In this document: positions 1 to 5,381 of the stretch, in pieces
Numbering within the stretch: position 1 is the stretch's first letter
Layout of the letters: every line of letters starts with the position of its first letter
Source of the DNA: Clostridiales bacterium
Lineage (GTDB): Bacteria > Bacillota > Clostridia > Lachnospirales > JAITVM01
Direction of reading: 5' to 3'
Assembly: GCA_031285815.1 (NCBI GenBank)
Contig: JAITVM010000067.1
Coordinates: forward strand, 1 to 6,126
DNA: 6,126 bases
The notes under the pieces: model-generated
The model's input: the letters and a program-made list of their open reading frames with translations, nothing else
The model's database searches: none
What the model was told of the DNA's origin: nothing
Translations under genes and position numbers: made by a program

Positions 1-671
1 ACCGCAAACATCATAGAGCGCCCAGCTTCAGCAACCTGCTCTAAACCAATAGGTGTTAAGACGCCAAAATTTACTGCATTATTTAAAAATAATACTTTTG
101 CTGGCTCCATAAAAATACTGACCAGAGGGATAAGTCGGTTAGACATTAAAAAATTAACCCCTGATGTCAAAATATTATTTAACGCTGTAAAAACCGGGCC
201 TATCCCTACATAACACAACAAAGTAACAATTGCCGTAAAAATACCCGCGCTAAAGTTCCGTACCAACATTTCAAAACCGGCAGGGACTTTGCCTTCATAA
301 AGGTTATCTACTTGCTTCATTAAATACGCAGAGGTTGGGCCTATTACCATTGCCCCCAAAAACATGGTCACATCTGCACCAACAATAAGGCCCATTGTAA
401 CCATTGCGGCAACAACGCCACCCCTTGTATCATAGACAGCCTTCCCACCTGTATATGCAACCAGCAAAGGCAATAAATAATTCAGCGTAGGCCCTACAAT
501 TTCGTTAAAGTTTTCATTAGGGAGCCAGCCGGTTGGAATAAATAAGGCCGCTAAAATACCCCAAGCAATAAAAGCTAAAATATTAGGCATGATCATACTG
601 CTTAAAAAACTGCCAAACCGTTGAAGTTTTACCCGGAATGTTTGGCCATTGGTATTATTTGTTTTTTCCAT
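1..671 (-). CDS. PTS mannitol-family EIIC permease, partial (3' end beyond left edge)
   Basis: The first 223 residues of a membrane permease read without a stop from ATG 669-671 to the left edge. The sequence closely resembles the EIIC domain of the mannitol PTS transporter MtlA: MPN (28-30) followed by AFIAWG, ALFIPTGWLPNE (42-53), YTGGK (73-77), RGGVV (83-87), GAD (98-100), GFEML and NFSAG (132-143), and EPAKVLFLNNA (189-199). In this family EIIC forms a dimeric inner-membrane channel that takes up the sugar alcohol while EIIB phosphorylates it. Any EIIB/EIIA part would lie outside the window. Several normally conserved positions differ: the E. coli GADMPMF stretch is GADVTMF here, GPLGG is GPTSA (111-115), and NHG with its substrate-binding His195 is N201-F202-G203. 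The start lies 12 nt after the xylosidase stop, with an AGGGG ribosome site about 9 nt upstream, so the two are probably co-transcribed. Family assignment is firm; mannitol as substrate is doubtful. Confidence 0.9.
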   Translation of the reverse strand, partial: MEKTNNTNGQTFRVKLQRFGSFLSSMIMPNILAFIAWGILAALFIPTGWLPNENFNEIVGPTLNYLLPLLVAYTGGKAVYDTRGGVVAAMVTMGLIVGADVTMFLGAMVIGPTSAYLMKQVDNLYEGKVPAGFEMLVRNFSAGIFTAIVTLLCYVGIGPVFTALNNILTSGVNFLMSNRLIPLVSIFMEPAKVLFLNNAVNFGVLTPIGLEQVAEAGRSMMFA

Positions 672-683
672 TCTCCCCGACCC

Positions 684-2291
684 CTATTCTGCCACCTCAT
701 GGTAGCTAAGATACTCAAATGTTGCCCCTTTCCTTGTGCCTTGCATATCATTGCAATGGACGCCCACAAAAGCACCTGTAAATGCGCTCCCTGTTGGCCC
801 TAAAAATGGTTTTGTTATATAATCGTCAGATAGTTTATAAGTATCAAATTTAACTGGCAGCCCATCCCAATACAACCCATCAAAAGAATAAGCAAACTGG
901 TAGTAGGTTGAATTTACAGTTACCCTTAAATATATTTCTGATCCTGATAATACCTGAACCTCACTACCCCTAATTGGCCAAGATAAAGCAGCCGCTTCAC
1001 AAGATAATAAAGTCAATATTTTGCCTCTATTTTCATCATAAGTAACGTTTAATGATGTCCAGTTCTTGCTGTTATAATAACACAGCAGCCCCGCCATTTG
1101 CTGGAAAGACTCTGGCGAAAAACTTACCTTTGTTTCGGCTACAAAATTTAATGATTCAAAGCGGCGTGCTACTAGGGACTGTTCGAAAATAGAATATAAG
1201 GACTCTTGCCCAAATAAGGTAAGCCCTTGTTCTGATATTTGGCCCATTTTTTTTGTGAATGGCACCCTTAATGTTTGAAAATCTATAGGTAACCCTTGCC
1301 TAAACATATGTTTTTCGGGCCCCCTTCCCCATTTAACTTCTTTAAGCTGGCTTTCTTCTATGTAACGGTTTGCCACTTTACCCCCTTCAACATATGGCCA
1401 GCCATTTTCCCAATAAATTTTTGAAATGGCTGTTTCCCTGCCCAATGTACAAAAGCCCCGTTCTTCAAAAAGCCCTTTCCCTTCACGTTTAATTGGGCGG
1501 GAAGCTAAATAGGTTAGGTACCATTCATGGGTATCTGTTTCTACTAAAGAACCATGGCCCGTTTTTTGTAAATAGTTATCTGGTGAATACCATGCCGTTA
1601 AAATTGGGTTATCTGGATGTACTTCGTAAGGGCCCATTATATTTTCCGAGCGTGCAACGGTAACCGAATGCCCAAATTGGGAACCGCCCTCCGCAGTTAC
1701 TAAGTAATAGTAACCATTTATTAAATAGATAGAAGGCCCTTCTGTTTTTTGCAAGTGGGTCCCTTTAAATATAATTTTTGGCTTGCCTACTAATGATTGT
1801 TTTGTTACATCAAACTCTTGGATACTAATCCCATAGTTCCAAGGGTGGTGGTTCCTAAAATCGTATACCATGTTCAGTACATATTTTTTCCCGCCCTTGT
1901 CATGAAATAAGGATGGGTCAAAGCCGCTGGCGTTTAAAAAAATAGGTTCGCCCCATTCGCCGCCTATTTCTGAGGCTGTCACCAGATAATTTCTTACATC
2001 CTTAAATGCCCGGTGTTCCCGCATAATAGAATATACTAACCAAAATTTATCATCTGCATGGGTCAAACTTACTGCCCATATCCCACCGCTGTCCGGTATG
2101 CCTAAAAGGCCGGCTTGGCTTACCTTATTTAATGGGTGGGCCAATAGGCGCCAATTTTTTAAATCTTTGGAATGGTGGATTTGTACGCCTGGAAACCATT
2201 CAAAGGTAGATGTTGCAATATAGTAGTTATCCATATGCTTACAAATAGATGGGTCAGGGTTAAACCCCTTAATAATTGGGTTCTCAATCAT
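684..2291 (-). CDS. GH43 family beta-xylosidase (XynB/XylB type), cytoplasmic
   Basis: This 535-residue protein has the usual full length of the two-domain GH43 beta-xylosidases (subfamily 11-like, as in Selenomonas SXA and Geobacillus XynB3). These inverting enzymes remove xylose from the non-reducing end of short xylo-oligosaccharides; some also act on arabinosides. The N-terminal five-bladed propeller (about 1-320) carries the three expected acids: general base D13 in NPDPSI, pKa-modulating D125 in GFDPSLF and general acid E184 in TEGPSIY. Family active-site residues also appear as H246 in TGHGSL and R285 in CTLGRET. Residues from about 325 to the end form the C-terminal beta-sandwich domain typical of the subfamily. 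No signal peptide is visible, so it should act in the cytosol on imported oligomers. GAGGAA (2299-2304, minus strand) lies 7 nt before the ATG. It is first in a leftward operon with the EIIC gene and divergent from the AraC regulator. The catalytic residues look intact; exact substrate preference is inferred. Confidence 0.95.
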   Translation of the reverse strand: MIENPIIKGFNPDPSICKHMDNYYIATSTFEWFPGVQIHHSKDLKNWRLLAHPLNKVSQAGLLGIPDSGGIWAVSLTHADDKFWLVYSIMREHRAFKDVRNYLVTASEIGGEWGEPIFLNASGFDPSLFHDKGGKKYVLNMVYDFRNHHPWNYGISIQEFDVTKQSLVGKPKIIFKGTHLQKTEGPSIYLINGYYYLVTAEGGSQFGHSVTVARSENIMGPYEVHPDNPILTAWYSPDNYLQKTGHGSLVETDTHEWYLTYLASRPIKREGKGLFEERGFCTLGRETAISKIYWENGWPYVEGGKVANRYIEESQLKEVKWGRGPEKHMFRQGLPIDFQTLRVPFTKKMGQISEQGLTLFGQESLYSIFEQSLVARRFESLNFVAETKVSFSPESFQQMAGLLCYYNSKNWTSLNVTYDENRGKILTLLSCEAAALSWPIRGSEVQVLSGSEIYLRVTVNSTYYQFAYSFDGLYWDGLPVKFDTYKLSDDYITKPFLGPTGSAFTGAFVGVHCNDMQGTRKGATFEYLSYHEVAE

Positions 2292-2298
2292 ATTTTAA

Positions 2299-2304
2299 TT
2301 CCTC
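2299..2304 (-). promoter_or_regulatory. Ribosome binding site of the beta-xylosidase
   Basis: On the minus strand GAGGAA lies 7 nt upstream of ATG 2289-2291. It supports that ATG as the start, which also places the family NPDPSI motif at residues 11-16, as expected. Confidence 0.75.
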
Positions 2305-2333
2305 GCTCTCTATCTCGTTCTTACTTAATTTGT

Positions 2334-2341
2334 AGTATAAT
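2334..2341. promoter_or_regulatory. Overlapping divergent -10 boxes (araC-type gene and xylosidase operon)
   Basis: The plus strand reads TATAAT at 2336-2341, pointing toward the AraC-type gene. The minus strand reads TATACT at 2339-2334, pointing toward the xylosidase. Neither has a convincing -35 box: the best minus-strand hexamer at 17-bp spacing is TAGTTA (2362-2357), with 3 of 6 matches, and the plus strand has none. This would suit activator-dependent promoters in which the two directions compete for polymerase. The boxes are seen directly; use as promoters is inferred. Confidence 0.45.
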
Positions 2342-2374
2342 GGTTTTAAATTCTAATAACTAGCCCATTTTACA

Positions 2375-2398
2375 CGTTGTAGTTACCGTTTTTAACGG
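2375..2398. promoter_or_regulatory. Candidate operator: small inverted repeat and repeated CGTT
   Basis: CCGTT-TTT-AACGG (2386-2398) is a perfect 5-bp inverted repeat with a 3-nt centre, just upstream of the AraC-type ribosome site. A second CGTT lies 12 bp to the left (2375-2378), giving two same-strand half-sites about one helical turn apart, an arrangement often seen for AraC-family dimers. It sits within the araC leader, upstream of the xylosidase promoter. The repeat is short and may be chance. Confidence 0.25.
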
Positions 2399-2413
2399 AA
2401 TATGGAGGTAGAC

Positions 2414-3283
2414 ATGAAAAAGGACCTTTATAGCCATATAAAAAAATTGCCATACCTTGATTTCAGCATTTCTTTCTTCTCTGCCCATAAACAAATTGTC
2501 CCTTATGGCTGGGAAAGCCACCAATCTTCACATACTGCTTTTGAAATATTGCTGGTTATCGATGGGGAACAAGAATCTATTATCAACCAAAAAAAATACC
2601 TTCTTAAAAAAGGGGACATATTATTAATTGCACCTGGCGTTTTACATATTAACCGTTGTTTTTCCTCAGAAGGCATGAATTATTTTACGGCGCATTTTGA
2701 TATTGATGACCCTGCTTTACGGTATATTATATTAAAAAATGGCCAATTAATTTATTCTTATGCCTCAGAAAAAAATAAAGCCCTCTATCCTATTTTATGT
2801 GAATGGGTTAACCTTTATGATAAAACAGCGCCATACACACTTTCTGACCGCCTATACGTGCTAGAAGTTTTGACTAGGCTGTTAACTGCATTTGTAAAAA
2901 TATCAGAAGAGTCGGAGGAAAACCAGTATGATATCCAAAGCTTAAGTATCGCACGGGCCATTGCCGAAACCATCCACCATAACTTTAATGCTTTTTTTCT
3001 AAATGAAAACCGCAATAAAGAAATACTATCCATGAAACATATTTATAAAGAAGCCAATATTAGCATGAGCTATGGCCTAGAAGTGTTCAAAAAAATATAT
3101 TCAGTTTCACCAAAGGTATACCTTGACCAGTTAAAACTGAAAGAATCTAAACGGTTATTAAAGAACCCTGATATTTCGGTAGAAATTATTTCAGAGCGGA
3201 TTGGCTACACAAATGTTACGCATTTTAGCAGGCAATTTAAAAAATGGACAGGGGCTTCGCCAAAAAAATACCGTGAAACTTAA
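2414..3283 (+). CDS. AraC-family transcriptional regulator (cupin plus double HTH)
   Basis: The product is a 289-residue DNA-binding regulator with classic AraC/XylS layout. An N-terminal cupin-like sensing domain (about 30-100) includes H40, E44, the KKGDILLIAPGVLH turn (65-78) and a following beta strand. A helical linker (about 120-190) precedes the C-terminal pair of helix-turn-helix motifs (about 205-236 and 254-276), with the signature IISERIGYTNVTHFSRQFKKWTG and final SPKKYR. In this family the N-terminal domain usually binds a sugar or sugar derivative. ATG 2414 is preferred because GGAGGT (2404-2409) lies 4 nt before it; an upstream in-frame ATG at 2402 overlaps that ribosome site and would add only four residues. 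Divergence from the xylosidase/EIIC operon suggests it senses that operon's substrate and activates transcription. That target is inferred from position. The gene is AT-rich, like the xylosidase. Confidence 0.92.
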   Translation: MKKDLYSHIKKLPYLDFSISFFSAHKQIVPYGWESHQSSHTAFEILLVIDGEQESIINQKKYLLKKGDILLIAPGVLHINRCFSSEGMNYFTAHFDIDDPALRYIILKNGQLIYSYASEKNKALYPILCEWVNLYDKTAPYTLSDRLYVLEVLTRLLTAFVKISEESEENQYDIQSLSIARAIAETIHHNFNAFFLNENRNKEILSMKHIYKEANISMSYGLEVFKKIYSVSPKVYLDQLKLKESKRLLKNPDISVEIISERIGYTNVTHFSRQFKKWTGASPKKYRET

Positions 3284-3321
3284 AATTTATCAACATTTTA
3301 GGGGAATTTGAAAAATATCAT

Positions 3322-3350
3322 TTGTTAAAATAAGAATTATCATTTATTAT
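3322..3350 (+). promoter_or_regulatory. Sigma-A-type promoter for the VOC protein gene
   Basis: TTGTTA (3322-3327) and TATTAT (3345-3350) are separated by exactly 17 bp in an AT-rich region, each matching the consensus at 4 to 5 of 6 positions. Predicted transcription start is near 3357, about 32 nt before the VOC start codon. No terminator is visible between the AraC-type gene and this promoter, so read-through is also possible. Confidence 0.55.
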
Positions 3351-3374
3351 GAAATTGAATATAAAAATTTATGT

Positions 3375-3380
3375 GAGGAG
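3375..3380 (+). promoter_or_regulatory. Ribosome binding site of the VOC protein
   Basis: GAGGAG lies 8 nt upstream of ATG 3389, a strong Firmicute-type Shine-Dalgarno match that fixes the start codon. Confidence 0.75.
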
Positions 3381-3388
3381 ACTAGATA

Positions 3389-3817
3389 ATGATAAACCCG
3401 TATCTTGTTTTTAACGGAGAGTGTAACGAGGCCCTTAACTTCTACCGTAATGTTTTCAATTGTACTGAACCTAAAATTATGCCCTATGGGGACTATATGC
3501 CGGAAGGCTCAAAGACCCCGCCGGAGCTGCTGCGGGGTTGGGTCATGCACGCTGAAATGGCTATATGCGGCGTAAATGTCTGGTTTGCGGACGAAGCTAA
3601 CGATGTAACAAAAGGCAATAGCGTCAGGCTGTCGGCGGCCGTCCAAAGCGGCAAGGAAGCATCTGAAATTTTTAATTCGCTTTGTGCCGGGGGCAATGTA
3701 ACCCTCCCGCCCACCGAAACCTTCTATAGCGTATTTCACGCGGCGGTTACGGACAAGTTCGGCGTAAATTGGAATGTTGTTGCGGCTGAAAACCCAAAAG
3801 CGGAAAAAAATAAATAA
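3389..3817 (+). CDS. PhnB-like VOC (glyoxalase/bleomycin-resistance fold) protein
   Basis: This 142-residue protein belongs to the PhnB-like branch of the vicinal oxygen chelate superfamily (often labelled 3-demethylubiquinone methyltransferase-like or glyoxalase-like). Family marks in order: YLVFNGECNEALNFYRNVF (5-23), PYGDYMP (32-38), VMHAEM (52-57) with H54 and E56 at a position that often binds metal, GGNVTLP (101-107), TFYS (111-114) and the TDKFGVNWNV C-terminal strand (121-130). The fold is two beta-alpha-beta-beta-beta modules. Members include metal-dependent isomerases, dioxygenases and drug-binding proteins, but the PhnB-like group mostly has no established reaction, so none is assigned. 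It has its own promoter and strong ribosome site. Its third positions look more GC-rich than the araC gene before it, suggesting a different history. It may be co-transcribed with the VanZ-family gene 113 nt downstream. Confidence 0.88.
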   Translation: MINPYLVFNGECNEALNFYRNVFNCTEPKIMPYGDYMPEGSKTPPELLRGWVMHAEMAICGVNVWFADEANDVTKGNSVRLSAAVQSGKEASEIFNSLCAGGNVTLPPTETFYSVFHAAVTDKFGVNWNVVAAENPKAEKNK

Positions 3818-3846
3818 CAGGCGGGTTTACAGTACGCAATTTTTAG

Positions 3847-3884
3847 GCGCATGCCCTGTTGCTAAAGCGAAGCAGAACAGGCGC
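3847..3884. repeat. Imperfect hairpin between VOC and VanZ genes, possibly REP-like
   Basis: CCTGTT (3855-3860) pairs with AACAGG (3876-3881). Inside, GCT (3861-3863) pairs with AGC (3871-3873) across a 2-nt bulge, and outside, GCG (3847-3849) pairs with CGC (3882-3884) across a 5-nt bulge. No T tract follows on the plus strand, only an A run, so it is a poor terminator for the VOC gene. Compact bulged hairpins like this between genes are typical of REP-like elements, but only one copy is in the window. Confidence 0.35.
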
Positions 3885-3930
3885 ACTATTAAAAAAATGG
3901 GGCCCATTAAATATTGGATGAGGGGATTTG

Positions 3931-4419
3931 ATGAAAAAATATAGCACCATGCGTATCATAACACTTGCCCTGTTTCTTCTATATATAATGGTGATACTGT
4001 TCCTTCTTATAATCCCGAATAGCTACCGCGGCCATAATGTTTTGGTAGGCGGGCTTACATGGGGGCGTTGGCTTGGGTTCGTTTCGCGTAATATCAATAT
4101 TGTGCCCTTTAAGGGGCTCACACAGCAGATAGGCTTTATAATTGCGGAAAGGAATACGGTGCGGGTTATAATTTACCTGGTAGGCAATTTCGTTGGTTTC
4201 GCACCTTTGGGTTTTTTTCTGCCTGCACTATTTGCCAGGGAAAGAAAATTTGCTGCCTATCTTATTACAACCTTAATGTCTATTACGGTTTTGGAACTCT
4301 TGCAGTTAATAACAATGCGCGGCTCTTTTGATATTGACGATATTATTTTAAATACAGCCGGGGCCTGTATTGGTTTCTTCTTTGTGGGAAAAGCAAATTC
4401 GCGGCTGGGCGTTTTCTAG
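3931..4419 (+). CDS. VanZ-family integral membrane protein
   Basis: The product has 162 residues and about four membrane helices: roughly 9-29, 78-101, 106-127 and 134-153. It carries the VanZ-like signature: N86, PLGFFLP (92-98), ELLQL (122-126) and RGSFDIDDIILNTAG (130-144) with its acidic FDIDD cluster. The family is named for VanZ of the Tn1546 vancomycin cluster, which gives low-level teicoplanin resistance; most chromosomal members have no known role, and there are no van genes here, so glycopeptide resistance should not be inferred. ATG 3931 is chosen because AGGGGA (3921-3926) lies 4 nt before it; the TTG just upstream would be too close to the ribosome site. Both intergenic distance and lack of a terminator are compatible with co-transcription with the VOC gene. 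A stem-loop terminator follows. Confidence 0.9.
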   Translation: MKKYSTMRIITLALFLLYIMVILFLLIIPNSYRGHNVLVGGLTWGRWLGFVSRNINIVPFKGLTQQIGFIIAERNTVRVIIYLVGNFVGFAPLGFFLPALFARERKFAAYLITTLMSITVLELLQLITMRGSFDIDDIILNTAGACIGFFFVGKANSRLGVF

Positions 4420-4471
4420 CCCCAGCAAAAACCTGAAGAAACCGGAAAAGCCTAAGTACCCCCAAATATAC

Positions 4472-4519
4472 AATGCCGGTAATTTGTGGCCATACCCACA
4501 GTTACCGGCATTTATTTTA
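4472..4519 (+). terminator. Intrinsic terminator after the VanZ-family gene
   Basis: An 11-bp perfect stem (4472-4482 with 4502-4512) is extended by an inner TGTGG/CCACA helix (4485-4489 with 4496-4500) closing a 6-nt loop. It is followed by TTATTTTAC, a T-rich but interrupted tail. It lies about 50 nt after the VanZ-family stop. The 52 bases between the stop and the stem hold nothing I recognise. Confidence 0.7.
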
Positions 4520-4584
4520 CAAGTAAATTATTATAATTTTAGCTATCTATGTATTAAAAAGCATAGCATAAGGGATTAATATTA

Positions 4585-4604
4585 TGTTATACTGGGTATA
4601 TACC
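4585..4604 (+). promoter_or_regulatory. Extended -10 promoter with palindromic operator candidate, for the DUF4241 gene
   Basis: TG-T-TATACT (4585-4593) is an extended -10 element with no good -35 box at normal spacing. The perfect 10-bp palindrome GGTATATACC (4595-4604) begins 1 nt after it and covers the predicted start point near 4600, where a bound repressor would block transcription. TACT (4590-4593) and AGTA (4608-4611) flank it in inverted orientation but unequally spaced. The rest of the gap from 4520 to 4668 is AT-rich, with only a weak CTATG/CATAG inverted repeat (4547-4551, 4562-4566). Confidence 0.4.
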
Positions 4605-4668
4605 GTTAGTATTTTTTATCCAAAATTATGTAATTTATTATTAAAGTATATAGGGCAAGGTGGTACGC

Positions 4669-5301
4669 ATGTATATAAATGAGAAATTTTTAAATTACGC
4701 TTTTAAAGACGAAATTATTGTGCCACAAAACTGTGGCAATATTACCATAAAGAAACAAAACTTAGGCTTATTAAATTTGCCAACCGGTAAGATAGTCGCC
4801 AACGACCCCTGTGTTTTTTTTGAAACAGAAGAATTTACAGTAAAAGTAGAACCCGGCATCTACCCAGTTTCAATTTCTATCGCTGAATTTAGTGAAAATG
4901 GGGATAAGGTGGTTGCGTTCGCTATGATAAAATTTTCCGGCAGCAAACCAGTTAAATGGGCGATGGCGCTAATTGATGGGCAGGGGCTTGAATGCCTAAG
5001 CGGCGACAGTTTTTATGGGTACGGCGTAGACTCTGGGGTTGGCGGTTTTATGGATAAATCTATAGCAGACAAGGTTTTGGCCTCAGATTTAGATTTATAT
5101 GATATATTTGAAGGGCAATTTAATAAAACGCATAACGGGGATTATTCGTATGCGTCGGGAAATATTACCGGAAGCGGAAACAGCGATATTATAGCTTTCT
5201 CAAGTGGTTACGGTGACGGCGCTTACCCATCTTATTTTGGTTATGATGAATCGGGCAAGGTTTGTTCGCTGGTTACTGAATTTTTTGTTATTGAGGGGTG
5301 A
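4669..5301 (+). CDS. DUF4241 family protein, function unknown
   Basis: This 210-residue protein matches the DUF4241 pattern from memory. Conserved stretches in order: GLLNLPTGKIVANDP (33-47), PGIYPV (62-67) and following beta strand, KWAMALIDGQ (96-105), FYGYGVDSGVGGFMD (115-129), IIAFSSGYGDGAYPS (174-188) and LVTEFFV (201-207). No signal peptide or membrane helix is visible, so it should be cytoplasmic. The many glycine, aromatic and acidic positions suggest a compact beta-rich fold, but no catalytic role is known to me and I assign none. ATG 4669 is preferred because AGGTGG (4658-4663) lies 5 nt before it; an in-frame GTG at 4660 would add three residues but overlaps this ribosome site. It is a single-gene unit, bounded by terminators on both sides, with its own promoter. 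It converges on dnaB, which is unlikely to be functionally linked. Confidence 0.85.
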   Translation: MYINEKFLNYAFKDEIIVPQNCGNITIKKQNLGLLNLPTGKIVANDPCVFFETEEFTVKVEPGIYPVSISIAEFSENGDKVVAFAMIKFSGSKPVKWAMALIDGQGLECLSGDSFYGYGVDSGVGGFMDKSIADKVLASDLDLYDIFEGQFNKTHNGDYSYASGNITGSGNSDIIAFSSGYGDGAYPSYFGYDESGKVCSLVTEFFVIEG

Positions 5302-5350
5302 AATGCCCACACACTTTAAAGGTTGGGGGCACCCCTTGCTAATAATTTAA

Positions 5351-5381
5351 CCCCCGTAGTTATGTTACGGGGGCTTTTTTT
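5351..5381 (+). terminator. Strong intrinsic terminator shared by DUF4241 and dnaB
   Basis: CCCCCGTA (5351-5358) pairs perfectly with TACGGGGG (5366-5373) around a 7-nt loop, followed by C and seven Ts (5375-5381). It terminates the DUF4241 transcript about 50 nt after its stop. On the minus strand the same stem is followed by TTAAATTATT, a weaker U-rich tail, so it may also end dnaB transcription. Its T tract overlaps the dnaB stop codon at 5380-5382. A smaller GGGG-GCA-CCCC hairpin lies just upstream, around 5325-5335. Confidence 0.85.

Noticed and set aside
621..803. Plus-strand open frame of 60 codons over the xylosidase end and EIIC start
   Set aside because: It lies antisense to two strongly recognised genes, has no ribosome site and shows no family motif.
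2172..2363. Plus-strand open frame of 63 codons across the xylosidase start and intergenic region
   Set aside because: It is antisense to the conserved xylosidase N-terminus and runs through the divergent promoter, with no ribosome site.
2381..2398. Possible CcpA cre site in the divergent promoter region
   Set aside because: The best alignment to the cre consensus around TTACCGTTTTTAAC has at least two mismatches at key positions, so catabolite control cannot be claimed.
3493..3739. Two minus-strand open frames inside the VOC gene
   Set aside because: The VOC frame is clearly a conserved family, and the GC-rich composition explains long antisense frames.
3931..4419. Glycopeptide resistance determinant (VanZ)
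   Set aside because: The family match is real, but no other van gene is present and most VanZ-like proteins are not tied to resistance.
4370..4579. Plus-strand open frame of 69 codons overlapping the VanZ 3' end
   Set aside because: It starts inside the conserved VanZ frame without a ribosome site and reads through the terminator stem.
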